From Borrelia hermsii DAH (GTDB taxonomy: Bacteria; Spirochaetota; Spirochaetia; Borreliales; Borreliaceae): 64,000 bases of DNA. The position numbers and the translations under genes are program-made. The stretch covers positions 372,001 through 436,000 of the forward strand of contig NZ_CP073136.1 of the NCBI RefSeq assembly GCF_023035675.1, read 5' to 3'. The notes under the pieces are model-generated. The model saw nothing but the letters and a program-made list of their open reading frames with translations, made no database searches and was not told where the DNA came from. How positions within the stretch are numbered: the first letter of the stretch is position 1; every line of letters starts with the position of its first letter. Positions 1 through 7,954 of this stretch are shown here, in pieces.

Positions 1-411
1 CCCCTCTTCAAAAGCAGTAACAATCATTACATAAGAAGCATCGGAAATAGAACTATCAGATTTGACAGGAACATTTTTCTTAACGATAGAAACTCCAATC
101 CCAACATAATTTCCTTCCGTAGTCTTTGAAATCTCTACTAAATCTTCTTTTGTCAAATATTGCGAATAAGGATCATTTAATGCCTTAAACATACCTTTTA
201 AGGCCCCTTCAAAAATAGCCTCATCATCAACAGGCTCGACATAATTTCTCTTAATAAAATTAAAAGCCTCCATCATCATTTGACCATAACTTGACGCAGA
301 CATCTTACCCTTAGAAGAATCTGACTGCGCAAAGATAGATTCTACAATAACTGAAGAACTGATACTTAAAGCCAATACAAAGTATGCAAATACTAAAAAT
401 TTCTTTCTCAT
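1..411 (-). CDS. ctpA: Carboxyl-terminal processing protease CtpA, N-terminal fragment
   Basis: The window holds only the first 137 codons; the rest lies to the left. The ATG is followed by a basic start and a hydrophobic stretch (residues about 4-28) ending near IFAQS, a Sec signal peptide. Next comes the helical region typical of C-terminal processing proteases (FNFIKRNYVEPVDDEAIFEG, ALNDPYSQYLTKED) and then the start of the PDZ domain (YVGIGVSI). The catalytic Ser/Lys domain is outside the window. In B. burgdorferi, CtpA (BB0359) is a periplasmic serine protease that trims envelope proteins such as P13. The identification rests on the family pattern and the matching gene order downstream. 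Confidence 0.88.
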   Translation of the reverse strand, partial: MRKKFLVFAYFVLALSISSSVIVESIFAQSDSSKGKMSASSYGQMMMEAFNFIKRNYVEPVDDEAIFEGALKGMFKALNDPYSQYLTKEDLVEISKTTEGNYVGIGVSIVKKNVPVKSDSSISDASYVMIVTAFEEG

Positions 412-471
412 TGAATAATTCCTACATAAATAAAACTTGATTTTATCTTCATAATATAATATTTTAAGATT

Positions 472-903
472 ATGTTAAAGACAAATAACTCAAAAACAAA
501 AGGAATAATTACAGGTCTCGTTCTCATTTTACAAACAATAGCAAGCACATTAATATTGTCAGCATTATATGGATTTGCTGAGAATACAATGATTGTAAAT
601 AACTCTTCTATCAAATTCATGATAGCATTCATCATATTTTCCCCAGAATTATGTGTATTAATATTAACAACGCACTATATGCTGTATGATCAATTTAAAA
701 TCCTTCACAACTTAATCACAATAACAAAAACCTTTCAAATAGCAATGAGTATTTTGCTTATTATATTGGGATTAGGCCTTGATTTATTATATGTCTATCA
801 ACCATGGTTACTTATTCTCTTAGGCACAATAATAATAACTTATACTATATTTAACGCAGTGATTTTAATTTTAATTAGAGCAAAGGATAAAATAACGGGG
901 TAA
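472..903 (+). CDS. Small multi-pass membrane protein of unknown function
   Basis: This 143-residue protein is mostly hydrophobic, with four likely membrane helices (about residues 12-35, 46-68, 84-107 and 110-135) joined by short loops and ending in a basic tail (RAKDKITG). It begins at an ATG that follows an AT-rich stretch with a TATAAT-like element; no clear Shine-Dalgarno is seen. It is divergent from ctpA and ends 4 bases before the MinD-like gene, so the two are probably co-transcribed. I recognise no family. Its place matches the conserved hypothetical gene between ctpA and the MinD-like ATPase in B. burgdorferi. Confidence 0.75.
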   Translation: MLKTNNSKTKGIITGLVLILQTIASTLILSALYGFAENTMIVNNSSIKFMIAFIIFSPELCVLILTTHYMLYDQFKILHNLITITKTFQIAMSILLIILGLGLDLLYVYQPWLLILLGTIIITYTIFNAVILILIRAKDKITG

Positions 904-907
904 AGAT

Positions 908-2041
908 TTGATTATCATTCCTGTAGCTAGTGGAAAGGGAGGTGTTGGAAAATCTCTTTTTTCAACAAATATTGCAATTTGTCTTGCAAATGAAGGGAAA
1001 AAAGTATTACTTGTCGATCTTGACCTTGGCGGTTCAAATTTACATTCTATGCTTAATATCATACCTAAGAAAAGCATTGGGACTTTCCTTAAAACAAAAA
1101 TCTCCTTTAAAGATATAATAATAGAATCAGGAATAAAAAATTTAAGCTTTATTGCAGGGGATTCAGATATTCCTGAACTTGCAAATATAGCCATCTTTCA
1201 AAAGAAAAAAATAATAAATAACTTAAAACACCTAAACTATGATTACCTAATAATTGACCTTGGTGCTGGTACAACATTTAATACAATAGACTTCTTTCTA
1301 ATGTCAAATCGAGGAGTAATAGTAACAATCCCAACAGTAACAGCAACAATGAATGCCTATTTATTCTTAAAGAACGCAATATTTAGGCTTATGTCAAAAG
1401 TATTCACAAAAGAAACAAAAGCATACAAACTAATATCTGACATCAAAAAAGACTCTAGCGATTTACAAAAAATATATATACCTAATTTATTACTTAAAAT
1501 CGAAACTTATGCTCCTGAAGATTATGAAAAATTTATGAAGATATTCTCACAGTTTAGTCCTTTCATAATATTTAACATGTTAAATAAACCTGATGATATT
1601 AAAAAAACCGAAAGAATACTCAAATCTGCAAAAAACTATTTAAATATAAATTTACAAAGCATAGGTTCAATTTACAAAGATGAGCTTATTGATAAAGCAT
1701 TAAATCATAAAATACCAATAACTGTTTATAAACCAACAAGCTTAGCTTCCAAAAGTATTAAAAAAATAGCAAAAAAATTAATTGAACTTGAATCCGTAAT
1801 AAATGATGTAGAACTATTAAGTGAAGACGATCTAAACGAAAGCTATCATTTTGTAATTAAAGAAGCACAAGACGAATACCTAGAAAAGTATGCATATCTT
1901 GAATCATTGCTAATGAACAAAACAATAGATGATAATGCAATTATTGATATAATAAAATCTCAACAAAAAGAAATTGCAACATTAAGGAAACAAAACATGA
2001 TGTTAAAAAAAAAGTTATTTGCACAATTAAAAAAAGACTAA
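908..2041 (+). CDS. MinD/FlhG-like P-loop ATPase with C-terminal coiled coil
   Basis: The protein opens with a deviant Walker A motif of the MinD/ParA/Mrp class (GKGGVGKS, residues 9-16), followed by a switch-type DLDLGGSN and DLGAGTT, all hallmarks of SIMIBI ATPases that cycle on membranes or place cell structures. The last 60 residues are charged and heptad-like, so a coiled coil is likely. The start is TTG, which puts the Walker A at the expected distance. At 377 residues it is longer than MinD because of the added C-terminal part. Borrelia chromosomes carry several such genes annotated ylxH or minD; the actual cargo of this one is unknown. It lies just upstream of lgt. Confidence 0.8.
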   Translation: MIIIPVASGKGGVGKSLFSTNIAICLANEGKKVLLVDLDLGGSNLHSMLNIIPKKSIGTFLKTKISFKDIIIESGIKNLSFIAGDSDIPELANIAIFQKKKIINNLKHLNYDYLIIDLGAGTTFNTIDFFLMSNRGVIVTIPTVTATMNAYLFLKNAIFRLMSKVFTKETKAYKLISDIKKDSSDLQKIYIPNLLLKIETYAPEDYEKFMKIFSQFSPFIIFNMLNKPDDIKKTERILKSAKNYLNINLQSIGSIYKDELIDKALNHKIPITVYKPTSLASKSIKKIAKKLIELESVINDVELLSEDDLNESYHFVIKEAQDEYLEKYAYLESLLMNKTIDDNAIIDIIKSQQKEIATLRKQNMMLKKKLFAQLKKD

Positions 2042-2051
2042 GGAGAAAAAA

Positions 2052-3011
2052 ATGCCTAATTATATAAATTATCCTAGCTGGTTACATCCTGAAATAATTA
2101 AAGGAATTCCAATTACATGGTATAGTCTATCCTACATTATCGTAATCATAATTTGTTATAAATTTATCTGGTATCAAATAAAAGCTGATAAACTTGACAT
2201 AAAACAAAGTGATTATGAGAAATTAATGTTTTCAATTGTTATGGGAGCAATAATTGGCGCAAGATTAACATCTACCTTAATTTATGATAGGAGTGGAATT
2301 TATTACACACACCCATGGCTAATTTTTCTACCATTTGACCGAAATTGGAATTTCACAGGATTTAGAGGAATGGCAATACACGGGGGATTTTTCGGAGTAA
2401 TTATTGCACCATTAATAATGACAAATACCAAACTTAAAAACACAAATATAAAGAAATACTTCAGAAAGATAACTGATTACGGCTCACTAGCTTTCTCTTC
2501 GGGATATATACTTGGAAGATTTGCTAACTTTGCAAATGCAGAACTTTATGGAAGACCAATGAAAGGCGGGATAATATTTCCCAATGCAGAACCTTTTAAA
2601 GTAAATCAGAGCGGAGTAAAAGAATTTGCAGAATCAGTTGGACTGGAAATAGCACCTCACGACTTATTTGTTAATCTACCAAGGATTCCATCACAACTGA
2701 TTGAAGGATTATTTGAAGGAACTGTAACCTTTTTATTGCTATGGTTTATTTTTAGAAAAATAAAAAAATATGATGGTTTTCTCTTTGGAGTGTACATAAT
2801 TCTTTATGGATTATTCAGATTCCTTATCGAATACTTAAGAGAGCCGGACAAGGAAATAGGATTTGTTATAACTTACAAAAAACCTGAGAGCATATTGGAT
2901 TTCTCATTTTTAAATATATCAATGGGACAAATATTCTCATTAATTCTAATATTATCTGGAATAATATGGCTCGCATGGGCTAGAACGAGACCAGAAAAAC
3001 TAAAGAAATAA
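2052..3011 (+). CDS. lgt: Prolipoprotein diacylglyceryl transferase
   Basis: Lgt moves a diacylglyceryl group from phosphatidylglycerol to the lipobox cysteine of prolipoproteins in the inner membrane. The sequence has multiple membrane helices, the catalytic-region motif MAIHGG (about residues 107-112), the Lgt signature GRFANFANAELYG (155-167), an RIPSQLIEG stretch that matches the usual RHPSQLYE, and RFLIEYLREPD near the end. The ATG follows AGGAG, 10 bases after the MinD-like gene. The enzyme matters greatly here because Borrelia carries many lipoproteins, several of them encoded in this window. Confidence 0.95.
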   Translation: MPNYINYPSWLHPEIIKGIPITWYSLSYIIVIIICYKFIWYQIKADKLDIKQSDYEKLMFSIVMGAIIGARLTSTLIYDRSGIYYTHPWLIFLPFDRNWNFTGFRGMAIHGGFFGVIIAPLIMTNTKLKNTNIKKYFRKITDYGSLAFSSGYILGRFANFANAELYGRPMKGGIIFPNAEPFKVNQSGVKEFAESVGLEIAPHDLFVNLPRIPSQLIEGLFEGTVTFLLLWFIFRKIKKYDGFLFGVYIILYGLFRFLIEYLREPDKEIGFVITYKKPESILDFSFLNISMGQIFSLILILSGIIWLAWARTRPEKLKK

Positions 3012-3062
3012 ATATCAAAATATAGATTTATATCAAAATTAATATAAATTTATTTAAATAAG

Positions 3063-5054
3063 ATGAAAAATCCAAATGCAATTGTAATATCTGAAGGGGC
3101 TATTAGCAATGATGATATTACAAAGATCAAATCTATTTTTAAAATATTACAAATAATAAAATCTAGAAAAAATATCTCTAAGGAATATATTAAACAAAGT
3201 AATATTAAGTTTGCTATTATTTACAACCATAAAAGACCAATAGATTTTTCAATCAATATAGCAAATGACTTAAAAAGCATTAATAACGTTCATTCTATCA
3301 TTATAAACAATAAATCTATAGACAAAGCAATGTATAGGCCAAATTACATAGAGATATTAAACAACATCAGCGAATTAAGCGATAAACATAAATTAATACA
3401 ACAGAAAAAACTTTATTATGACAATAATAATGCTAATCTTGATTTTTTCTTAAATCTATCTGAGCTTATTCAAGAAATCGTGATCATTACAAATACCGAC
3501 AATGATATCATCTATATTAATGAAAAAGGCAGCAAAGAACTTGAACTCCCAATAAAAATCAGAGGAAAAACAAACAAAATAAGTGATATCAATATCATAG
3601 ATTTAGAAAAAGAAACTAAAATAGATTTAAGTTACAACATAAATAACATTCCTGAATTCAAAAATATACTGATAACCGACTGCCTTTTAAAGGTTAAAAA
3701 TAACAAAAAATTAATCGTCGATTTATTCATCAGTACAATTGCTCAAAACAACATTGATAAATTAATTACAATAAAAGACATATCAGACTTAAAATCTAAA
3801 AACAATATTCAGGATCTCGAAATCATTGATCAACAAACAGATCTATATAACATTAAAGGACTTGAAAAACTATTAATCAACCAAATTGAATCCTCTCATA
3901 AAAAGATATATTTATTTGATTTAGATTTACACATAAATACAGAATATGAATATAAAGGCAATAAAGACAACTTAGATTCAAAAATACTTAAGAAAATTAC
4001 TTCTAGAATAATGTCATTCTATTCAGAATACATATTTAGACTCAAAGACAATAATTTAATAGTCATTATATCCACAAGTGGGGGGGAGCAAAGAATAATT
4101 TCAATTGCGGAAGAAATCAAAAAAACCATCTCCAGAGAACTTAGCAAAGAAGGCATCATAATATTCAAACTCAACATAGGAATAATAGAAGTAAATTTAA
4201 AAGAAGATATAGAGACAAAAATTTCAAAATTAAAAATAGCAACCAAAATATCTGATGAATATAAAGATTCTACGCCTATTTTATACAAAGATGAATTACC
4301 AGAAACAATACTTATTAAAAATCAAAATAAAATATTTGAATATATAGTAAAAGCAATAAAGAATGATTTTTTTAGTCTCTACTATCAAAAAATTACTCCT
4401 CTTAAAAAAGATCTAAAACCCAAAATTGAAATATTAACAAGACTTTTTGACTATACAGGGACTCCCATCCCAAACGACAATGTCTTTAGCTTAATAGATA
4501 AGTATAATCTAACTGTTGAAGTGGATAAATTGGTAGTTACTAAAACCTTAAGAGAATATACAAATTTTGTGGCAAAAAATGGTGTTCATATCTTTTCAAT
4601 CAATATTTCACCATACTCACTTAAATCCAAAAACTTCAGAATGTTTCTAAAAGAAACACTTCTTAAAAGTCATGTCCCACTTCAAAACATATGCTTAGAA
4701 ATAACAGAAACTGGGATTTTAGAAAATTTTGAATTAATCAAAACATATTTTAATGAACTTAAAACTTTCGGGGTTAAACTTGCACTTGACGATTTTGGTA
4801 GTGGATATACATCACTCTCATATATTAAAATCTTGCCAATAGATATTATCAAAATAGATGGTTCTTTTATTCAAGTAATAAATTCTAGTCAAATAGACCT
4901 TGTAATAATAAAATCAATAAAAGACATTGCTGATACAAAAAACATAAAAATTATAGCTGAATTTGTATCAAATGAAGAAATACTTAAGAAAATAAACGAG
5001 ATCGGAATAGATTATGGACAAGGATTCCTATGGCATAAACCAGAACCTATTTAA
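3063..5054 (+). CDS. pdeA: Cyclic-di-GMP phosphodiesterase PdeA (EAL domain)
   Basis: The C-terminal 250 residues are an EAL domain that hydrolyses c-di-GMP to pGpG. The signature reads EILTRL near residue 455 (EIL instead of EAL), followed by SINISPYSL, ICLEITETG, LALDDFGSGYTS near 576, IIKIDGSF and YGQGFLWHKP, so the metal and catalytic acids are kept. Ahead of it is a GGDEF-like domain (QQTDLYNIKGLEKL) whose GGDEF loop is lost, and a PAS-like stretch near residues 135-250. The N-terminal 120 residues are not recognised. In B. burgdorferi PdeA (BB0363) is the EAL phosphodiesterase. A run of seven G lies at 4080-4086, upstream of the EAL part. Confidence 0.9.
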   Translation: MKNPNAIVISEGAISNDDITKIKSIFKILQIIKSRKNISKEYIKQSNIKFAIIYNHKRPIDFSINIANDLKSINNVHSIIINNKSIDKAMYRPNYIEILNNISELSDKHKLIQQKKLYYDNNNANLDFFLNLSELIQEIVIITNTDNDIIYINEKGSKELELPIKIRGKTNKISDINIIDLEKETKIDLSYNINNIPEFKNILITDCLLKVKNNKKLIVDLFISTIAQNNIDKLITIKDISDLKSKNNIQDLEIIDQQTDLYNIKGLEKLLINQIESSHKKIYLFDLDLHINTEYEYKGNKDNLDSKILKKITSRIMSFYSEYIFRLKDNNLIVIISTSGGEQRIISIAEEIKKTISRELSKEGIIIFKLNIGIIEVNLKEDIETKISKLKIATKISDEYKDSTPILYKDELPETILIKNQNKIFEYIVKAIKNDFFSLYYQKITPLKKDLKPKIEILTRLFDYTGTPIPNDNVFSLIDKYNLTVEVDKLVVTKTLREYTNFVAKNGVHIFSINISPYSLKSKNFRMFLKETLLKSHVPLQNICLEITETGILENFELIKTYFNELKTFGVKLALDDFGSGYTSLSYIKILPIDIIKIDGSFIQVINSSQIDLVIIKSIKDIADTKNIKIIAEFVSNEEILKKINEIGIDYGQGFLWHKPEPI

Positions 5055-5214
5055 AAATACACAAATGTTTTTTAATACTAGTGTAGCTCTAGTATAGATT
5101 AGGCCGCATAAAGGACACTGCAAAATTAATCCATTGCAGCTGTTTTTCATTATTGCTAAACTGCATTTAAAAAGAATAGAATGTTATAATAAGTAATCAG
5201 GAGGAGAAATTTTA
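5055..5214. other. Intergenic region between pdeA and the aminopeptidase gene
   Basis: This 160-base gap holds a short inverted repeat (CTGCA...TGCAG near 5118-5139), a TATAAT -10 element at 5185-5190 and an AGGAGG ribosome binding site just before the next ATG. I see no open frame or recognisable gene remnant. In B. burgdorferi I recall two genes here, methylglyoxal synthase and lipoprotein LA7; neither is visible. Confidence 0.6.
5185..5190 (+). promoter_or_regulatory. -10 element of the aminopeptidase gene
   Basis: A perfect TATAAT stands 24 bases before the start codon, with AGGAGGAG between it and the ATG. No convincing -35 hexamer is seen 16-18 bases upstream (TGCATT is the nearest candidate). 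Confidence 0.5.
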
Positions 5215-6591
5215 ATGACAAAACAAAATCCTTGGGTTTCTTTAAACGAAAAAGAGAGAAATAATGTTTTAGAATTTGCTCAAAAATATAAAAAATTTTT
5301 AAGCACAGTTAAAACCGAACGAGAAGCTACCAACTATGCTATACAAAAGGCAAAGGAAAAAGGTTTCATTAATGCCTGCGAAAAACAAGAATTCAAAGCT
5401 GGAGATAAAATCTTTTACACATGTCGCAATAAAAACATTGCTCTTATATTTATTGGAAGAGAGCCTATTGAGAATGGAATGAATTTCATTGTATCACATA
5501 CAGATTCACCAAGACTTGATGCCAAACCATCACCGATTGCTGAAGAGAATGAATTTACAATGATGAAGACAAATTATTACGGAGGCATTAAAAAATATCA
5601 ATGGTTATCCCTTCCTCTATCAATACGAGGAGTAATATTTTTGCAAAACGGAGAAAAAGTAGAGATTAACATCGGTGATGATAACAATGATCCCGTATTT
5701 GTAATTCCCGACATCTTGCCACATCTTGACAGAAAAGTACAAAGAGATAAAAAAGCTGATGACATCATAGAAGGTGAAAATTTAAAAATCATAATTGGAA
5801 GCCTACCTATTGACACTAAAGAAAAAGAAAAAGTAAAATTTGCTACTCTTAAGCTCATAAAAGAAAAATATAAAATAGAAGAAGAGGATTTCGTTTCAGC
5901 AGAAATAGAAATAGTACCAGCAGGAGAAGCAAAAGATGTCGGATTTGACAGGGCACTAATTGGTGCTTATGGTCAAGATGACAGGGTTTGTGTTTACACT
6001 TCACTAGAAGCTATACTTAATCTAGAAGAAACACCAAGCAAAACCGCTGTATGTTTTTTAGTTGACAAAGAAGAAATTGGATCAACTGGATCAACTGGAC
6101 TAAATTCAAGATATCTTGAATATTTCGTATCAGACATAATATTTAAACTTAAAGAAGATAAATATAACAATCTCCTTGTTCAAAAAGTATTATGGAACTC
6201 AAAAAGCATATCTGCTGATGTTTGTGGTGCAATAAATCCCCTATTTAAATCAGTTCATGATGAACAAAACGCACCTAAATTGGGATATGGAATACCTATA
6301 ATGAAATACACAGGTCACGGGGGTAAAATCATGGCTAGTGATTCTGATGCTGAGCTTGTCTCTTATATTAGGAATTTACTAAATAAAAATAACATAGCTT
6401 GGCAAGTAGCCACACTTGGAAAAGTAGACGAAGGTGGTGGCGGAACTGTTGCAAAATTCTTAGCACATTATGGAATAAGAACAATAGACATGGGACCTGG
6501 TGTTATTAGTATGCACTCACCATTTGAAATCACTTCTAAATTTGACATATATACTTCTTATATGGCTTATAAAGCGTTCTTTGAAGGATAA
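5215..6591 (+). CDS. M18-family zinc aminopeptidase
   Basis: This 458-residue protein matches the M18 (aspartyl aminopeptidase / yeast aminopeptidase I) family, cytoplasmic dodecameric enzymes that remove N-terminal residues from peptides. Metal-site motifs are in order: VSHTDSPRLDAKPS (His near residue 95), DRVCVYTSLEA, DKEEIGSTGSTG (near 283, catalytic Glu), AINPLFKSVHDEQNAP, and MHSPFEITSKFDIYTSYMAY near the end. Length is usual for the family. It has its own -10 element and strong AGGAGG, and is followed after 4 bases by the EIIB-like gene. For a spirochete with few amino-acid pathways, peptide breakdown is a likely nutrient role. Confidence 0.92.
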   Translation: MTKQNPWVSLNEKERNNVLEFAQKYKKFLSTVKTEREATNYAIQKAKEKGFINACEKQEFKAGDKIFYTCRNKNIALIFIGREPIENGMNFIVSHTDSPRLDAKPSPIAEENEFTMMKTNYYGGIKKYQWLSLPLSIRGVIFLQNGEKVEINIGDDNNDPVFVIPDILPHLDRKVQRDKKADDIIEGENLKIIIGSLPIDTKEKEKVKFATLKLIKEKYKIEEEDFVSAEIEIVPAGEAKDVGFDRALIGAYGQDDRVCVYTSLEAILNLEETPSKTAVCFLVDKEEIGSTGSTGLNSRYLEYFVSDIIFKLKEDKYNNLLVQKVLWNSKSISADVCGAINPLFKSVHDEQNAPKLGYGIPIMKYTGHGGKIMASDSDAELVSYIRNLLNKNNIAWQVATLGKVDEGGGGTVAKFLAHYGIRTIDMGPGVISMHSPFEITSKFDIYTSYMAYKAFFEG

Positions 6592-6595
6592 CTAA

Positions 6596-6859
6596 ATGAA
6601 TAAAGAAACAATAAAAACATCGGAACATATTTTAGAATGCTTTGGGGGCATTGCAAACATTAAACAAGTAAACAAAGATTTAACTAGAATAAAAATCTTA
6701 GTTGACAGCAACTCTTTAGTTAAAAGAGAAAATCTAACAGACGATCGAAATATAATAGGAGCAATTAAATCAAATGAATTTACAGAAATTGTAATGAATT
6801 TTGAAATAATTGACGATGTTTATAGCAATATCATATATATGATGAATAAACAAACATAA
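6596..6859 (+). CDS. PTS EIIB (glucose-type)-like protein lacking the phospho-cysteine
   Basis: This 87-residue protein has the fold-defining pattern of the glucose-family EIIB domain: a leading helix, CFGGIANIKQV, and TRIKILV. In active EIIB proteins the strand reads like DACITRLR with a phosphorylated Cys; here it reads NKDLTRIK, so Asp28 stands where the Cys should be. The only cysteine (Cys15) is in the helix before FGG. No EIIC or EIIA partner is adjacent. It follows the aminopeptidase gene by 4 bases and precedes a hairpin terminator. Phosphotransfer through the usual residue is therefore unlikely; a regulatory role is possible but unproven. Confidence 0.75.
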   Translation: MNKETIKTSEHILECFGGIANIKQVNKDLTRIKILVDSNSLVKRENLTDDRNIIGAIKSNEFTEIVMNFEIIDDVYSNIIYMMNKQT

Positions 6860-6860
6860 G

Positions 6861-6880
6861 TAGGACCCGTTTGGGTCCTA
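6861..6880. terminator. Bidirectional terminator between EIIB-like gene and gpsA
   Basis: A perfect 8-bp stem, TAGGACCC and GGGTCCTA, with a GTTT loop sits between two convergent genes. It overlaps the gpsA stop codon. The GC-rich stem stands out in this AT-rich DNA. Confidence 0.8.
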
Positions 6881-7930
6881 AAATTTAAAATTTCTTATAT
6901 AATCAACAACAGCTTCAGGTTTTAATTCTTTATTTAAGATTTTATACACTATATTAACTAGATTATGCTCATTTGAATTATTACCTAAATATTTTAAAAG
7001 CACAGAAACTTCCTTAGAAGCAACTATACCCTCTGGCAAATAACCAATTTTATGAATATTATTTATCAAATCATCTATATCTGTTAAACCTTCTAAGATA
7101 TTTTTACTAATAATTTCACGACCAAATCGCCTATTTCTTCCAAAAATACTTCTACAAGTAACATCTAAATCTCCAGAACCAGCTAAAAATAAAAATGTTC
7201 CCTCATTGCAAGCGCCAAGCTTAAACGCAATATTTCGCATGTCATTTAATGAAACTGAAAATAAAAAAGACTCCGTATTATTTCCAATCAAATTTGGATC
7301 TTTAATTTTTATCTCATCTAAAATTCCAAATGCAATTGCAAATATATTTTTCAAAGCCGATGCTATCTGAACACCCAAAACATCATCGCTATAAAACATA
7401 GAAATAGAAGTGGCACTAAATAAATCAATAAATTCAAAAGCATTTGCTCTGTTTTTACTGGCAGCCACAAGGCCTGTAATAACTCCAAGTCCAACTTCTT
7501 CAGCATGACTTGGCCCTGCAATATAAGTAATTTCATCTTTATATTCTCTTAAAACACTTTCTGCTACCTCTACAATAGGGCAAGGTTTTCCATCAATTGT
7601 TATAAACCCTTTTGTAAGTATTGCCAAATTAAACTTTTTGGTAGCATACATACTTTTCAATTTATTAAAAACATTCAAAGTATAAAGGGAAGGTGTTGCA
7701 ACAAAAACATAATCAGATTGACTTACGACATCAAGCAAATCAGAACTCGCAATCAAATTATCTGGCAATTTAATATCCTTTAAATACTTAACATTTTCAT
7801 GATCATTATTAATGCTATCTCTAACATCTTCTTCAAAAGACCATATAAAAACATTATCCTTAAATTTATCTGCCAAAACCTTAGAAATAGCCGTTCCCCA
7901 AGCTCCTGCTCCCACTATAGATATTTTCAT
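6878..7930 (-). CDS. gpsA: NAD(P)-dependent glycerol-3-phosphate dehydrogenase
   Basis: GpsA interconverts dihydroxyacetone phosphate and glycerol 3-phosphate, linking glycolysis with phospholipid and lipoprotein lipid synthesis. The N-terminal Rossmann motif GAGAWGTA lies at residues 7-14; VATPS and LTKGF are also conserved, and the second domain has the substrate-lysine region (ALKNIFAIAFGI) and the GDLDVTC stretch that matches the family GDL.TC motif. Length (350) is typical. It lies 24 bases downstream of the ClpA-like gene and ends in the shared terminator. In Borrelia this enzyme also bears on redox balance and glycerol use in ticks. Confidence 0.95.
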   Translation of the reverse strand: MKISIVGAGAWGTAISKVLADKFKDNVFIWSFEEDVRDSINNDHENVKYLKDIKLPDNLIASSDLLDVVSQSDYVFVATPSLYTLNVFNKLKSMYATKKFNLAILTKGFITIDGKPCPIVEVAESVLREYKDEITYIAGPSHAEEVGLGVITGLVAASKNRANAFEFIDLFSATSISMFYSDDVLGVQIASALKNIFAIAFGILDEIKIKDPNLIGNNTESFLFSVSLNDMRNIAFKLGACNEGTFLFLAGSGDLDVTCRSIFGRNRRFGREIISKNILEGLTDIDDLINNIHKIGYLPEGIVASKEVSVLLKYLGNNSNEHNLVNIVYKILNKELKPEAVVDYIRNFKF

Positions 7931-7954
7931 ACATTTCTCCTTATAAATTTACAT

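Noticed and set aside
3012..3062. Terminator after lgt
   Set aside because: The inverted repeat (ATTTATAT/ATATAAAT) is short and AT-only with no T-run; not convincing.
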